A stretch of DNA of 7,475 nucleotides, taken from positions 1 to 7,475 of the forward strand of contig JAJRAG010000035.1 in NCBI GenBank assembly GCA_028682925.1, given 5' to 3'. The translations under genes and the position numbers were made by a program. Within the stretch, counting starts at the first letter, position 1; the number at the start of each line of letters is the position of its first letter. The notes under the pieces were generated by a model. That model was not told where the DNA came from and searched no databases. It worked only from the letters and a program-made list of their open reading frames with translations. The DNA comes from Methanomassiliicoccales archaeon. Its GTDB lineage: Archaea; Thermoplasmatota; Thermoplasmata; Methanomassiliicoccales; JACIVX01. Positions 1 through 7,252 of the stretch are shown here, in pieces.

Positions 1-650
1 ACGAACAGAGCAGTAGTCCATGACAAGAAGACGACTAGAGCAACGACGACCATAAGGTCGTGGTAGTGCGATCTCATCGCATCCAGCGTTTCACTGGACA
101 GACGATATGCCTCTGATAGTCCATCCATCAACGACCCCATTATCCCTTCTGACCTCTTTGAGATCGAGCGACCGTCTCCTTTGTAGGTTTGGGCCAAGTC
201 GCGTTCTGCAAACATACTAACCCTCGCAAGTGCATAGACGAGAATTATAGCGCAAATCGGGACCAGAAAGAAGATAAGCAGACACACCAACAAAGTCGAC
301 CAAGCGAGCGGTGTGGGGTCTAATTTGTAGTACAACTTATGTCCTTGACGGGACTCGCCAGAAAAGACCGCGATTCGCACCCAGCGACCGATTCCGACCC
401 AGACCTTACCAGATTGCTCCTCGACAAGATAGCCCATCGATCGTGACCAAAAGGCAATACTCTCGACTGACGGATTCCTCTCCTCCAATATCGACAGCTT
501 GAACGGATAGCTCACAACCGCAACCAGGACGATAGTCATCCCCAAGATGAAACCGAGATAGAACAGATCGGCAGGAAGGAGAACCATGATCGACAAGGAA
601 AGGACGATCGTGGATGCGACTACCGCAGCGAGTTTGACGACCAGCCTCAT
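1..650 (-). CDS. Membrane protein of unknown family, C-terminus cut by window edge
   Basis: I do not recognise this protein. Reading the minus strand from ATG at 650, the frame stays open for 216 codons to the window edge, so the C-terminus is missing. Hydrophobic segments lie at about residues 5-25, 28-50, 116-145 and from 199 to the edge, with a polar stretch (about 51-114) between the second and third that contains several Trp and Tyr. A charged, probably cytoplasmic stretch (about 146-198) precedes the last segment. This pattern over one uninterrupted frame supports a real integral membrane protein. A GTG at 659 in the same frame, preceded by GGGG about 8 bases upstream, is an alternative start; an in-frame TAA lies further upstream, between this gene and pelA. 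It follows pelA on the same strand after a gap of 75-84 bases and could be co-transcribed with it. No catalytic motif is visible, and I assign no function. Confidence 0.72.
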   Translation of the reverse strand, partial: MRLVVKLAAVVASTIVLSLSIMVLLPADLFYLGFILGMTIVLVAVVSYPFKLSILEERNPSVESIAFWSRSMGYLVEEQSGKVWVGIGRWVRIAVFSGESRQGHKLYYKLDPTPLAWSTLLVCLLIFFLVPICAIILVYALARVSMFAERDLAQTYKGDGRSISKRSEGIMGSLMDGLSEAYRLSSETLDAMRSHYHDLMVVVALVVFLSWTTALF

Positions 651-733
651 CAAGTGCACAATATATTCCCCAAGTGAATAGATGATGGCCTCTGCTTAAG
701 ACGATGACTCCTTATCGATATGTGACGACCGTC

Positions 734-1771
734 TCAAGCAACCTTGAATCTCAGAAGGGCGGCCACGCCGCCGATCGCTTCCAGCTTATGTCCGGCCTCA
801 TGACTGCTGCTCACCACCACCACGCTACCCTTTCCCTTCTCGACCGCGCTCATCTCCTTCTCGATCTCTCCTTTACGGAGCATAGTGTCCAGAACGAGCA
901 GGGTCTCTGCAGCACCGGAACGTATCGCAAGATTGACTTGATCGGGGCCGTACGCGACAGGACCGTCGGTCGAAATGGCTGTGAGGACGTCCTCTACCAG
1001 CTTCGTCTCGTGAGCGACCCTCGAATTCTTCAGCACCTCGGCACCTATGCCCTTCTTCATCAACTCATGTATGCCCGCCATCCCAGCTTGACCGGTATGG
1101 TACAGAAGCGCCCCCTTGAAGACATCCGCCTCGCGAGTCTTCCCAACTGTCAGAAGTTCCTCCTTCGCGAACCCAGGACCGAGGATCACAACAGGCGCGC
1201 CCCCGGCTGCTTCCTGCTTGATCTTCGTGACAATCTCTCCGTAGTAGTCTCCGCCTTCCTTCTGCTCGAACATCTTGCCGTGGGAAGGTCCGCGGATATG
1301 GGCGATTTCTTGCATTCCGAACTGCCTCATGACGGCGACGACTGCCTCGTCGTAGTCGACCGATGCGAACACTATCCGAGGACTCTTTGCGTCCTCGACC
1401 GCCCGCATGATACGCATCAGTTGATACTCCTTCCAATCTACCTTGATGATCGTGATGGAGTCGCCCTCTTCGAGGCTCAGAGTGTGATGCGCCCCGATAT
1501 CCTGGGGCCCTTCTTCGATCACTCCCAATATCCTGAGTCTTGACTCCGATTCATGGAACTCTACTTTCTCCACTCTGACACTAAGGGTCATTCTCTTCTT
1601 CTCGCCTCTCTCCGACCGCAATTTGTCGGCCTTCACCTCGTCGCGCCTGAAGGTGACAGCCCGGACCATATCCTCTTTGTCGATCAAGTTGTACAGATGC
1701 CAGAGATCGTCCAGTGAGTCTATCTGAACCTTGATCTCTCCCGTCTTTCGATCCTGATGGAGCACGCGCAT
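734..1771 (-). CDS. pelA: Archaeal Pelota/Dom34, mRNA surveillance and ribosome-rescue factor
   Basis: This 345-residue protein matches archaeal Pelota in length and layout. An N-terminal Sm-like eRF1_1-type domain covers about residues 1-130 (start MRVLHQDRKTGEIKVQIDS). A central eRF1_2-type domain covers about 132-240 and contains the PGF motif in LGPGFAKEELL (197-207). The eRF1_3-type domain runs from about 245 to the end, with VAYGPDQVNLAIRSGAAETL near 272-291 and the signature HEAGHKLEAIGGVAALLRFKV at the C-terminus. The central domain lacks the GGQ peptide-release motif of aRF1, which separates Pelota from the release factor. From the family, Pelota enters the empty A site of stalled ribosomes with an EF1-alpha-type GTPase and promotes subunit splitting with ABCE1. 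ATG at 1771 is chosen because it gives the family N-terminus; there is no clear Shine-Dalgarno sequence, but a TATA-like element about 30 bases upstream suits a very short leader. It is divergent from carA. Confidence 0.97.
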   Translation of the reverse strand: MRVLHQDRKTGEIKVQIDSLDDLWHLYNLIDKEDMVRAVTFRRDEVKADKLRSERGEKKRMTLSVRVEKVEFHESESRLRILGVIEEGPQDIGAHHTLSLEEGDSITIIKVDWKEYQLMRIMRAVEDAKSPRIVFASVDYDEAVVAVMRQFGMQEIAHIRGPSHGKMFEQKEGGDYYGEIVTKIKQEAAGGAPVVILGPGFAKEELLTVGKTREADVFKGALLYHTGQAGMAGIHELMKKGIGAEVLKNSRVAHETKLVEDVLTAISTDGPVAYGPDQVNLAIRSGAAETLLVLDTMLRKGEIEKEMSAVEKGKGSVVVVSSSHEAGHKLEAIGGVAALLRFKVA

Positions 1772-1796
1772 CTTATCGGTCCAGTTATGATACTGA

Positions 1797-1812
1797 GATT
1801 ATTTCTATGCTT
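1797..1812 (-). promoter_or_regulatory. Putative pelA promoter (TATA-like element)
   Basis: On the minus strand the sequence reads AAAGCATAGAAATAAT, an AT-rich TATA-like element whose centre lies about 32 bases before the pelA ATG. Archaeal transcription usually starts about 25 bases after the TATA box, which would give a leader of only a few bases and fits the absence of a clear ribosome binding site. The call rests on position and composition only. Confidence 0.45.
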
Positions 1813-1883
1813 TGACGAGGCACAATTGGAACAGGATCCCATGTGATTTGTCATCGCTACCGAGGTGGGAATTGACACGCACC

Positions 1884-1919
1884 TTGTCCGCAACCGGACA
1901 AATGGAATGGTCCTTGTCC
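1884..1919. repeat. Inverted repeat plus third half-site upstream of carA, possible operator
   Basis: A perfect 7-base inverted repeat, TTGTCCG-CAAC-CGGACAA, spans 1884-1901. The half-site occurs a third time as CCTTGTCC at 1912-1919, a direct repeat of 1882-1889 starting 30 bases later. The cluster ends about 5 bases before the AT-rich element proposed as the carA promoter. If carA is transcribed from near its ATG, these repeats are not in the mRNA, so a protein-binding site on DNA is more likely than an RNA hairpin. The regulator is unknown. Chance occurrence is possible, since the arms are short. Confidence 0.4.
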
Positions 1920-1923
1920 AGAC

Positions 1924-1945
1924 AGGGGGAAAAAAGTTAAGTACC
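1924..1945 (+). promoter_or_regulatory. Putative carAB promoter (BRE/TATA-like)
   Basis: A purine-rich run, GGGGGAAAAAAG (1925-1936), leads into the AT-rich TTAAGTA (1937-1943). Its centre is about 30 bases before the carA ATG at 1970. This spacing would start transcription at or within a few bases of the ATG, giving a leaderless or nearly leaderless mRNA, and the ATG indeed has no Shine-Dalgarno sequence. The purine run could act as a TFB-recognition element. The TATA match is imperfect. Confidence 0.45.
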
Positions 1946-1969
1946 GCATACCTATTCCTTGCCCTTCTG

Positions 1970-3046
1970 ATGGCGTTGTGCTACCTCATCCTCGAGGACG
2001 GGACCGTGGCTGAGGGCACTGGATTTGGTTTTGAAAAGACGGTCTATGGCGAGGTCGTTTTCAATACTGGCATGACTGGATACCAAGAGAGTCTCACCGA
2101 TCCCTCTTATACGGGACAGATCCTCGTAATGTCATATCCCTTGATAGGAAACTACGGTGTGAACTCCATGGACTTCGAGTCCTCGGCGATTCATGCAAGG
2201 GGGTTCGTCGTCAGAGAACGATGCGTCGATCCGAGCACGATGTACGGAGGAGAAACCATTGATGCCTTCCTCAGGAAATACAAAGTGCCAGGAGTGTCCG
2301 AGGTGGACACTCGCTCAATCATCATCAAGATAAGGGAGCATGGCACCCTTCGCGGTGCTATCTCCTTCGATGATGACATTGAATCGGTTCTTGAGAAGGT
2401 AAGGGAAATGCCTTTTCCCGCGGAGTCGAACTTGGTGGGACAAGTGAGTCCGAAGGATATCACGATTCACGAAAAGCCCGGGGCGAAGAGGGTAGCTCTG
2501 GTCGATTGTGGATGTAAGGGAGGCATACTCAGAGAGCTTAAGGAGAGGTTCACGGTTTTCGACGTCCCTTACAGCATTCGTCCGAAGTTCTTCAGAGACA
2601 ACGATGTAGATGGTGTCGTCATATCCAACGGTCCTGGCAACCCGGCCCACCCGGAACTCCAAGAGACAGTAACGAACACCATCAAGAGGATCAAGGACGA
2701 CTATCCAATGATTGGCATTTGTCTGGGAACCCAGATCATCTCCTTGGCCTTCGATGGGAAGACCTACAAACTCAAGTACGGTCATAGGGGGGCGAACCAG
2801 CCAGTAAGCTTCAGAGGCAAGGTCTACATCACATCTCAGAATCATGGGTATGCGGTCGACGCAGAATCCCTCGAAGGTTCAGGTTTGATGGCCGACCAGT
2901 TCAATGTGAACGACGGCACAGTCGAGGGCATTCGACACAAGGAGCTTCCCATATTCGCCGTTCAGTATCATCCTGAAGCGTCTCCGGGACCGAGAGACAC
3001 ATCGTTCCTATTCGACGAGTTCGAATCGATGATGGAGGCGCCGTAA
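1970..3046 (+). CDS. carA: Carbamoyl-phosphate synthetase small (glutaminase) subunit
   Basis: CarA hydrolyses glutamine and passes ammonia to CarB for carbamoyl phosphate synthesis, which feeds arginine and pyrimidine pathways in the cytoplasm. From ATG at 1970 it has 358 residues, normal for the family. The N-terminal CPSase_sm_chain domain (about 1-140) begins MALCYLILEDGTVAEG and contains GEVVFNTGMTGYQESLTDPSY. The class I glutamine amidotransferase domain runs from about 174 to the end, with VDCGCKGGI, the ISNGPGNP loop (219-226), the nucleophile Cys251 in GICLGTQ, and the triad partners His334 and Glu336 in YHPEASPG. Thr254 stands where E. coli has His and some archaea have Asn. The frame is open further upstream to a GTG at 1865, but those 35 extra residues have no counterpart in the family and would span the promoter, so I reject that start. 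The stop overlaps the carB start. Confidence 0.97.
   Translation: MALCYLILEDGTVAEGTGFGFEKTVYGEVVFNTGMTGYQESLTDPSYTGQILVMSYPLIGNYGVNSMDFESSAIHARGFVVRERCVDPSTMYGGETIDAFLRKYKVPGVSEVDTRSIIIKIREHGTLRGAISFDDDIESVLEKVREMPFPAESNLVGQVSPKDITIHEKPGAKRVALVDCGCKGGILRELKERFTVFDVPYSIRPKFFRDNDVDGVVISNGPGNPAHPELQETVTNTIKRIKDDYPMIGICLGTQIISLAFDGKTYKLKYGHRGANQPVSFRGKVYITSQNHGYAVDAESLEGSGLMADQFNVNDGTVEGIRHKELPIFAVQYHPEASPGPRDTSFLFDEFESMMEAP
3034..3038 (+). promoter_or_regulatory. Ribosome binding site of carB inside the carA end
   Basis: GGAGG lies 7 bases before the carB ATG, within the last carA codons. Together with the TAATG stop/start overlap this suggests translational coupling, which would keep the two subunits in step. 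It contrasts with carA, which has no such site. Confidence 0.6.
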
Positions 3047-6000
3047 TGACCCCTGGCCCGGGAAGGAAGCTGATGGTGATCGGCTCCGGGCCCATAGTCA
3101 TAGGACAGGCGGCGGAATTCGACTTCTCCGGTTCTCAGGCTTGCAGATCCCTCAGGGAGGAAGGCTACAAGACCGTCCTGGTGAACTCGAATCCAGCAAC
3201 GATCCAGACCGATCTTGAGATGGCAGACATCGTATACATCGAGCCGCTTGATGCGGAGACCGTCGCCAAGATCGCACAGAAAGAGAAGGTCGGTGGGATC
3301 TTGTCTGGAATGGGGGGCCAGACAGCGCTCAACATATGTTCGGAACTGGCCGAGAACGGAACGCTCGACAGGCTTGGGATAAGACTTCTAGGCACGCAAC
3401 CGGAGGCGATCGCGCTTTCCGAAGACAGGGATCTGTTCAGAGAGACAATGATTCGAATCAACGAGCCGATCCCAAGGAGTCGGTCAGCGCACTCGATCGA
3501 AGAGGCGAAGCGGATCGCGAATGAGCTGGGCGGATTCCCGGTCCTTATCAGACCTGCCTACACGCTAGGAGGGACTGGTAGCGGGATCGCGAACGACGTT
3601 GAGGAGCTCGAGACGATAGTTGGCCGAGGTCTCATTTACTCACGAATTCACCAGGTCTTGATCGAAGAGAGCGTTCTGGGTTGGAAGGAGTACGAGTACG
3701 AGGTGATGAGAGACCGTAAGGATAACTGCATCATCGTCTGTAGCATGGAGAATCTGGACCCGATGGGCATTCATACCGGCGAGAGCATCGTTATCGCTCC
3801 GGCCCAGACGCTAAGGGACGTGGATCACCAGAGACTAAGAAGTGCAGCGATCAGGATAATCAGGGCTCTCAAGATCGAAGGTGGTTGCAACATTCAATTC
3901 GCATTCAACCCTGAAACCAAGGAATACAGGGTAATCGAGGTCAATCCGCGTGTCTCGAGGTCCTCTGCACTTGCCTCCAAGGCGACCGGATATCCGATCG
4001 CGAGGGTCGCGGCCAAGATAGCGGTGGGCAAGACCTTGGACGAGATCCAGAATCGAATCACCGGCAAGACCTATGCCGCATTCGAACCGACGATTGACTA
4101 TGTAGTACTGAAGATACCTAGGTGGCCATTCGACAAGTTCAGGACGGTAGATAGACGAATCGGCACCCAGATGAAGAGCACTGGAGAGGTCATGGCGATT
4201 GGAAGGACGATCGAAGAGGCAATCATGAAAGCTATCCGATCGCTGGAGATCGACAAGATAGATCTCGAATCTGAGAAATGGACCGATGAGGAGATAATGG
4301 AGGAGCTGGCCATTGCGACCGATAAGCGTCTCTATGCAATCGCCGAGGCGCTGAGGCGGGGCGTCCAAGCGTCGAAGATCGTGGATATCACGAAATGGGA
4401 TGCTTTCTTCGTGCTCAAGATCAACAACATACTGAAGATGGAGACTGAATTGAAAAGGAAGAAGGAACTTGACAAAGCCACCATAAAAGAAGCGAAGCGA
4501 CTTGGATTCCCGGACGAAAGCATAGCTATCCTCACAGGATCGACCCCCGAGAAGATCAGAGCTCTAAGGAAGTCGTTGGGAGTGACGCCAACGTTCAAAA
4601 TGGTCGATACCTGCGCGGCAGAGTTCGCCGCCACGACACCGTATTTCTATTCCACATATGAAACGGTCTGCGAGGCGAGGAAATCCGAGAAGAAGAAGGT
4701 CGTGATAATCGGAGCAGGACCGATAAGGATCGGACAAGGCATCGAATTCGATTACTGCTGCGTCCATGGTGTCATGGCCTTGCAGGAAGAAGGTGTGGAC
4801 GCAGTGATTGTCAACAACAACCCGGAGACCGTGAGCACAGACTATGACATATCTGACCGTCTTTACTTTGAACCTTTGACCCTTGAAGACGCGCTCAATG
4901 TCATTGAGAAGGAAGATGCGGACGGCGTCATCCTTCAGTTCGGAGGGCAAACGGCGATCAATATCGCTATCCCTCTCGAGGAAGCGTTGGAGGGAACGCA
5001 GACCAAGATACTCGGGACAAGCCCGAAGATGGTCGATGTGGCGGAGGACAGAAAGCTGTTCGCTGCCCTCATGGAAGAGCTCGGAATACCCCAGCCCAAG
5101 TCCGGAACGGGTCACTCCTTCGAAGAGGTGAAGAGCGTCGCGACGGACATCGGCTATCCAGTGCTGGTACGGCCGAGCTACGTGCTTGGCGGCAGGGCGA
5201 TGGAGATAGTCTACAATGAGAAGGAGCTCGAGACATACGTAGCGTCAGCGGTCAGGGTCTCAAGGCAACACCCGATCCTGGTCGACAAGTACCTGTCTCA
5301 TGCAATAGAGATCGACGTGGACGTTCTCTCGGACGGGCACGACGTGTACATCGGAGGAATTCTCGAACACATCGAGGAGGCTGGTGTGCACTCCGGGGAT
5401 GCCACTATGGTCATGCCGCCCCAGACTCTATCGAGAGAAACCATCGGGAAGATAACGGACATCACCAAGAAGGTCGCCAAGGCGCTGCAAATTCAGGGCC
5501 TGATGAATCTTCAACTTGCCGTGAAGAACGGCGACGTCTATATGCTCGAAGCGAACCCGAGGGCGAGCCGTACGGTTCCGTTCGTGTCGAAGGCGATCGG
5601 CCTTCCGCTTGCAAAGATCGCCACGAAGATCATGCTAGGAAAGAGACTGAAAGACATGGGGCTGGTCGGGGTCGCTTCGACCAATCACATCGCGGTGAAG
5701 GCCTCGGTGTTTCCGTTCCTCAAGCTGCCGGGAGTCGACAGCATCCTTGGACCGGAGATGAGGAGCACAGGGGAAGTGATGGGAATCGACCATGACTTCG
5801 GAGCGGCTTGCTACAAGGCGCTGGTCTCGGCAGGATACAAGCTGCCGCTCAAGGGCAGCGTATACATAACGATCGGCGATGCGGACAAGGAGTCGATTTG
5901 CCCGGTGGCAGATGAATTCCACCAAATGGGTTTCACGCTCTTCGCCACGAAAGGGACAGCTACGTGTCTGCGGGAACATGGTATCCCTGTAACGACGGTC

Positions 6001-6273
6001 TATAGGATCAGCGAGAACATGCCACCAGATGCGCTCGGTCTGATGAGAAGAGGTGATATCGACCTGATAATAAACACGCCCACTGAAAGCTCTGGGGCCA
6101 GACGAGACGGATATATGATGAGGAGACTTGCAGTCGAACTTGAGATACCGTTCCTGACGACGGTGCAGTCTGCAAAAGCGACGGTGGAAGCCATTAGAAG
6201 AGCAAGGGAGGGGGGATTGGAGGTCAACGATCTCAGATCATATCACCAGCACTGTCCTGGCTTCGCTGGCTGA
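3046..6273 (+). CDS. carB: Carbamoyl-phosphate synthetase large subunit, unsplit
   Basis: CarB makes carbamoyl phosphate from bicarbonate, CarA-derived ammonia and two ATP. The 1075 residues match the usual undivided length. The carboxyphosphate half (about 1-400) opens with a GSGPIVIGQAAEFDFSG loop and carries EDRDLF (Arg128), LIRPAYTLGG (Arg169) and the metal and ATP ligands Glu298 and Asn300 in EVNPRVSRSS. An oligomerisation region follows (about 401-545, ending near VDTCAAEFAA). The carbamoyl-phosphate half (about 550-930) repeats the fold with GAGPIRIGQGIEFDYCCVHG, LVRPSYVLGGRAMEIVY and Glu835/Asn837 in EANPRASRTVP. The MGS-like allosteric domain occupies about 935-1075, with FATKGTATCL (965-974) and INTPTESSGARRDG, the region that binds UMP or similar effectors in relatives. 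All catalytic landmarks I looked for are present. In several methanogens carB is split into two genes; here it is intact. The start follows from the coupled TAATG and the GGAGG before it. The 3' end overlaps the opposing transporter gene. Confidence 0.98.
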   Translation: MTPGPGRKLMVIGSGPIVIGQAAEFDFSGSQACRSLREEGYKTVLVNSNPATIQTDLEMADIVYIEPLDAETVAKIAQKEKVGGILSGMGGQTALNICSELAENGTLDRLGIRLLGTQPEAIALSEDRDLFRETMIRINEPIPRSRSAHSIEEAKRIANELGGFPVLIRPAYTLGGTGSGIANDVEELETIVGRGLIYSRIHQVLIEESVLGWKEYEYEVMRDRKDNCIIVCSMENLDPMGIHTGESIVIAPAQTLRDVDHQRLRSAAIRIIRALKIEGGCNIQFAFNPETKEYRVIEVNPRVSRSSALASKATGYPIARVAAKIAVGKTLDEIQNRITGKTYAAFEPTIDYVVLKIPRWPFDKFRTVDRRIGTQMKSTGEVMAIGRTIEEAIMKAIRSLEIDKIDLESEKWTDEEIMEELAIATDKRLYAIAEALRRGVQASKIVDITKWDAFFVLKINNILKMETELKRKKELDKATIKEAKRLGFPDESIAILTGSTPEKIRALRKSLGVTPTFKMVDTCAAEFAATTPYFYSTYETVCEARKSEKKKVVIIGAGPIRIGQGIEFDYCCVHGVMALQEEGVDAVIVNNNPETVSTDYDISDRLYFEPLTLEDALNVIEKEDADGVILQFGGQTAINIAIPLEEALEGTQTKILGTSPKMVDVAEDRKLFAALMEELGIPQPKSGTGHSFEEVKSVATDIGYPVLVRPSYVLGGRAMEIVYNEKELETYVASAVRVSRQHPILVDKYLSHAIEIDVDVLSDGHDVYIGGILEHIEEAGVHSGDATMVMPPQTLSRETIGKITDITKKVAKALQIQGLMNLQLAVKNGDVYMLEANPRASRTVPFVSKAIGLPLAKIATKIMLGKRLKDMGLVGVASTNHIAVKASVFPFLKLPGVDSILGPEMRSTGEVMGIDHDFGAACYKALVSAGYKLPLKGSVYITIGDADKESICPVADEFHQMGFTLFATKGTATCLREHGIPVTTVYRISENMPPDALGLMRRGDIDLIINTPTESSGARRDGYMMRRLAVELEIPFLTTVQSAKATVEAIRRAREGGLEVNDLRSYHQHCPGFAG

Positions 6274-7252
6274 AGGTGGCCGTCACGAGTATCCCTCCAA
6301 GGACCAATGCTCCACCGACGACGACCACGAAGGACGGAGTTTCTGAGAGCAACAGTGCCGCGAGAATCGTCGCTCCCACGGGCTCGGCAAGGAGGGAGAC
6401 ACTTATCACATAGGCTGGCAGATACTTGAGAGACCAGTTGAACAGTGTGTGACCTATGATAGTCGAGACCAGAGCAAGCGCTGTGAAAAGAGCGATCTCT
6501 CTCATCGAGATTGGCCAGATTGGTAAGTTCCATATCAGACATGCGGTGAACAAGAAGAGGGTCGCAGACGCATAGACGATGAAGACGTAAGATATCAAAC
6601 CCAGTTTCCGCCTGAAGTACCTTCCCATTATTATGTATATCGCTGCCAGCATGGCCCCGAGCAACGCAAGGAGGTCCCCAGTCAGACTATCCCCGCCCCC
6701 ATTCCCATAGGATATGACGATCACGCCGAGGAACCCGAGGAGAATCCCGGGTACGGCGAACCCAGATGATTCCTTCAGCCAGAAGTGGGAGATTATAAGG
6801 ACGATGAATGGGTGACATGTGACGAGGATCGTGGAACTCGCGACGGATGTGAGTTTTATGGAAGTGATGAATGCGAAGAAGTGCGCTGCAAGTATGGCGC
6901 CCACCGCTATCAACATGAGCGTCTGCCTAGATCCAATCGACTTGATCTCCGCCCTTGAGCTGAGAACGGCAAATGGGAGCAGGACGAGAGAGGCGATCGC
7001 CATTCTATAGGCCGCGATGACCAATGGAGGGGAGTCGCTCCATCGAATGAATATCGAGGCGAAAGAGACGCCAACGACCGCTACTGCTATTCCTGCGTAC
7101 GGTCCGAGTCGAAGCTTATCACCGACGCTCTTGACCGATCCGATTCCCCCCTCAATGTAGAAGAATGCTGCGGACGCCCCTGCAGTTCTTGATTGCTGGA
7201 ATAAGTTCCGGAGGCACTGGACTCTCGGTAATGACGTACAATCTCGGCTCAT
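6233..7252 (-). CDS. DMT-superfamily EamA-type transporter, start uncertain
   Basis: This is a ten-helix drug/metabolite transporter with two EamA repeats. The first begins at LRLGPYAGIAVAVVGVSFAS (plus-strand position about 7110) and includes FIRWSDSPPLVIAAYRM and the HFFAFITSIKLTSVASSTIL segment. The second ends with the family hallmark LLAEPVGATILAALLLSE followed by a last helix and a short polar tail. Relatives export amino acids, nucleotides or other small metabolites; the substrate here cannot be read from sequence. The start is a problem. The family N-terminus falls just after the stop of the ACT gene (7152), yet no in-frame ATG, GTG or TTG lies there. The nearest conventional starts are ATG at 7252, used here, and ATG at 7270, which overlap the ACT gene by about 100 bases and add about 30 residues unlike the family. 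An ATT at 7156, overlapping the ACT stop as ATTGA, would give 307 residues, the usual length. The stop lies within carB, tail to tail. Confidence 0.85.
   Translation of the reverse strand: MSRDCTSLPRVQCLRNLFQQSRTAGASAAFFYIEGGIGSVKSVGDKLRLGPYAGIAVAVVGVSFASIFIRWSDSPPLVIAAYRMAIASLVLLPFAVLSSRAEIKSIGSRQTLMLIAVGAILAAHFFAFITSIKLTSVASSTILVTCHPFIVLIISHFWLKESSGFAVPGILLGFLGVIVISYGNGGGDSLTGDLLALLGAMLAAIYIIMGRYFRRKLGLISYVFIVYASATLFLFTACLIWNLPIWPISMREIALFTALALVSTIIGHTLFNWSLKYLPAYVISVSLLAEPVGATILAALLLSETPSFVVVVGGALVLGGILVTATFSQRSQDSAGDMI
7146..7153 (-). promoter_or_regulatory. G-rich Shine-Dalgarno-like run at the ACT/EamA junction
   Basis: Starting within the ACT stop codon, the minus strand reads GAGGGGGG. 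It lies where a ribosome binding site for the transporter would be expected, but no in-frame ATG, GTG or TTG follows within 5-12 bases. The six-G run is also a place where a one-base sequencing or assembly error would be easy. Confidence 0.35.

Noticed and set aside
311..502. A 63-codon plus-strand frame near the left edge
   Set aside because: It is antisense to the membrane-protein frame, is rich in Arg, Pro and Ser, and has no supporting features.
704..1543. A 279-codon open frame on the plus strand opposite pelA
   Set aside because: It lies wholly antisense to a confidently identified pelA, and its translation is rich in His, Leu and Arg with no recognisable domain. It is a by-product of pelA codon usage.
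1884..1901. The inverted repeat as an intrinsic terminator or riboswitch
   Set aside because: No U-run follows, and the proposed transcription start of carA lies downstream, so the repeat is probably not transcribed as a leader.
1865..1969. A 35-residue N-terminal extension of CarA from GTG at 1865
   Set aside because: CarA proteins begin at the residues encoded from 1970. The extension would cover the inverted repeat and the TATA-like element, and its hydrophobic look comes from the promoter sequence being read as codons.
3835..4368. Long minus-strand frames inside carB (also 2315-2845, 4564-5115 and 5635-5979)
   Set aside because: All lie within carA or carB in antisense, with no family resemblance; they follow from codon bias of the real genes.
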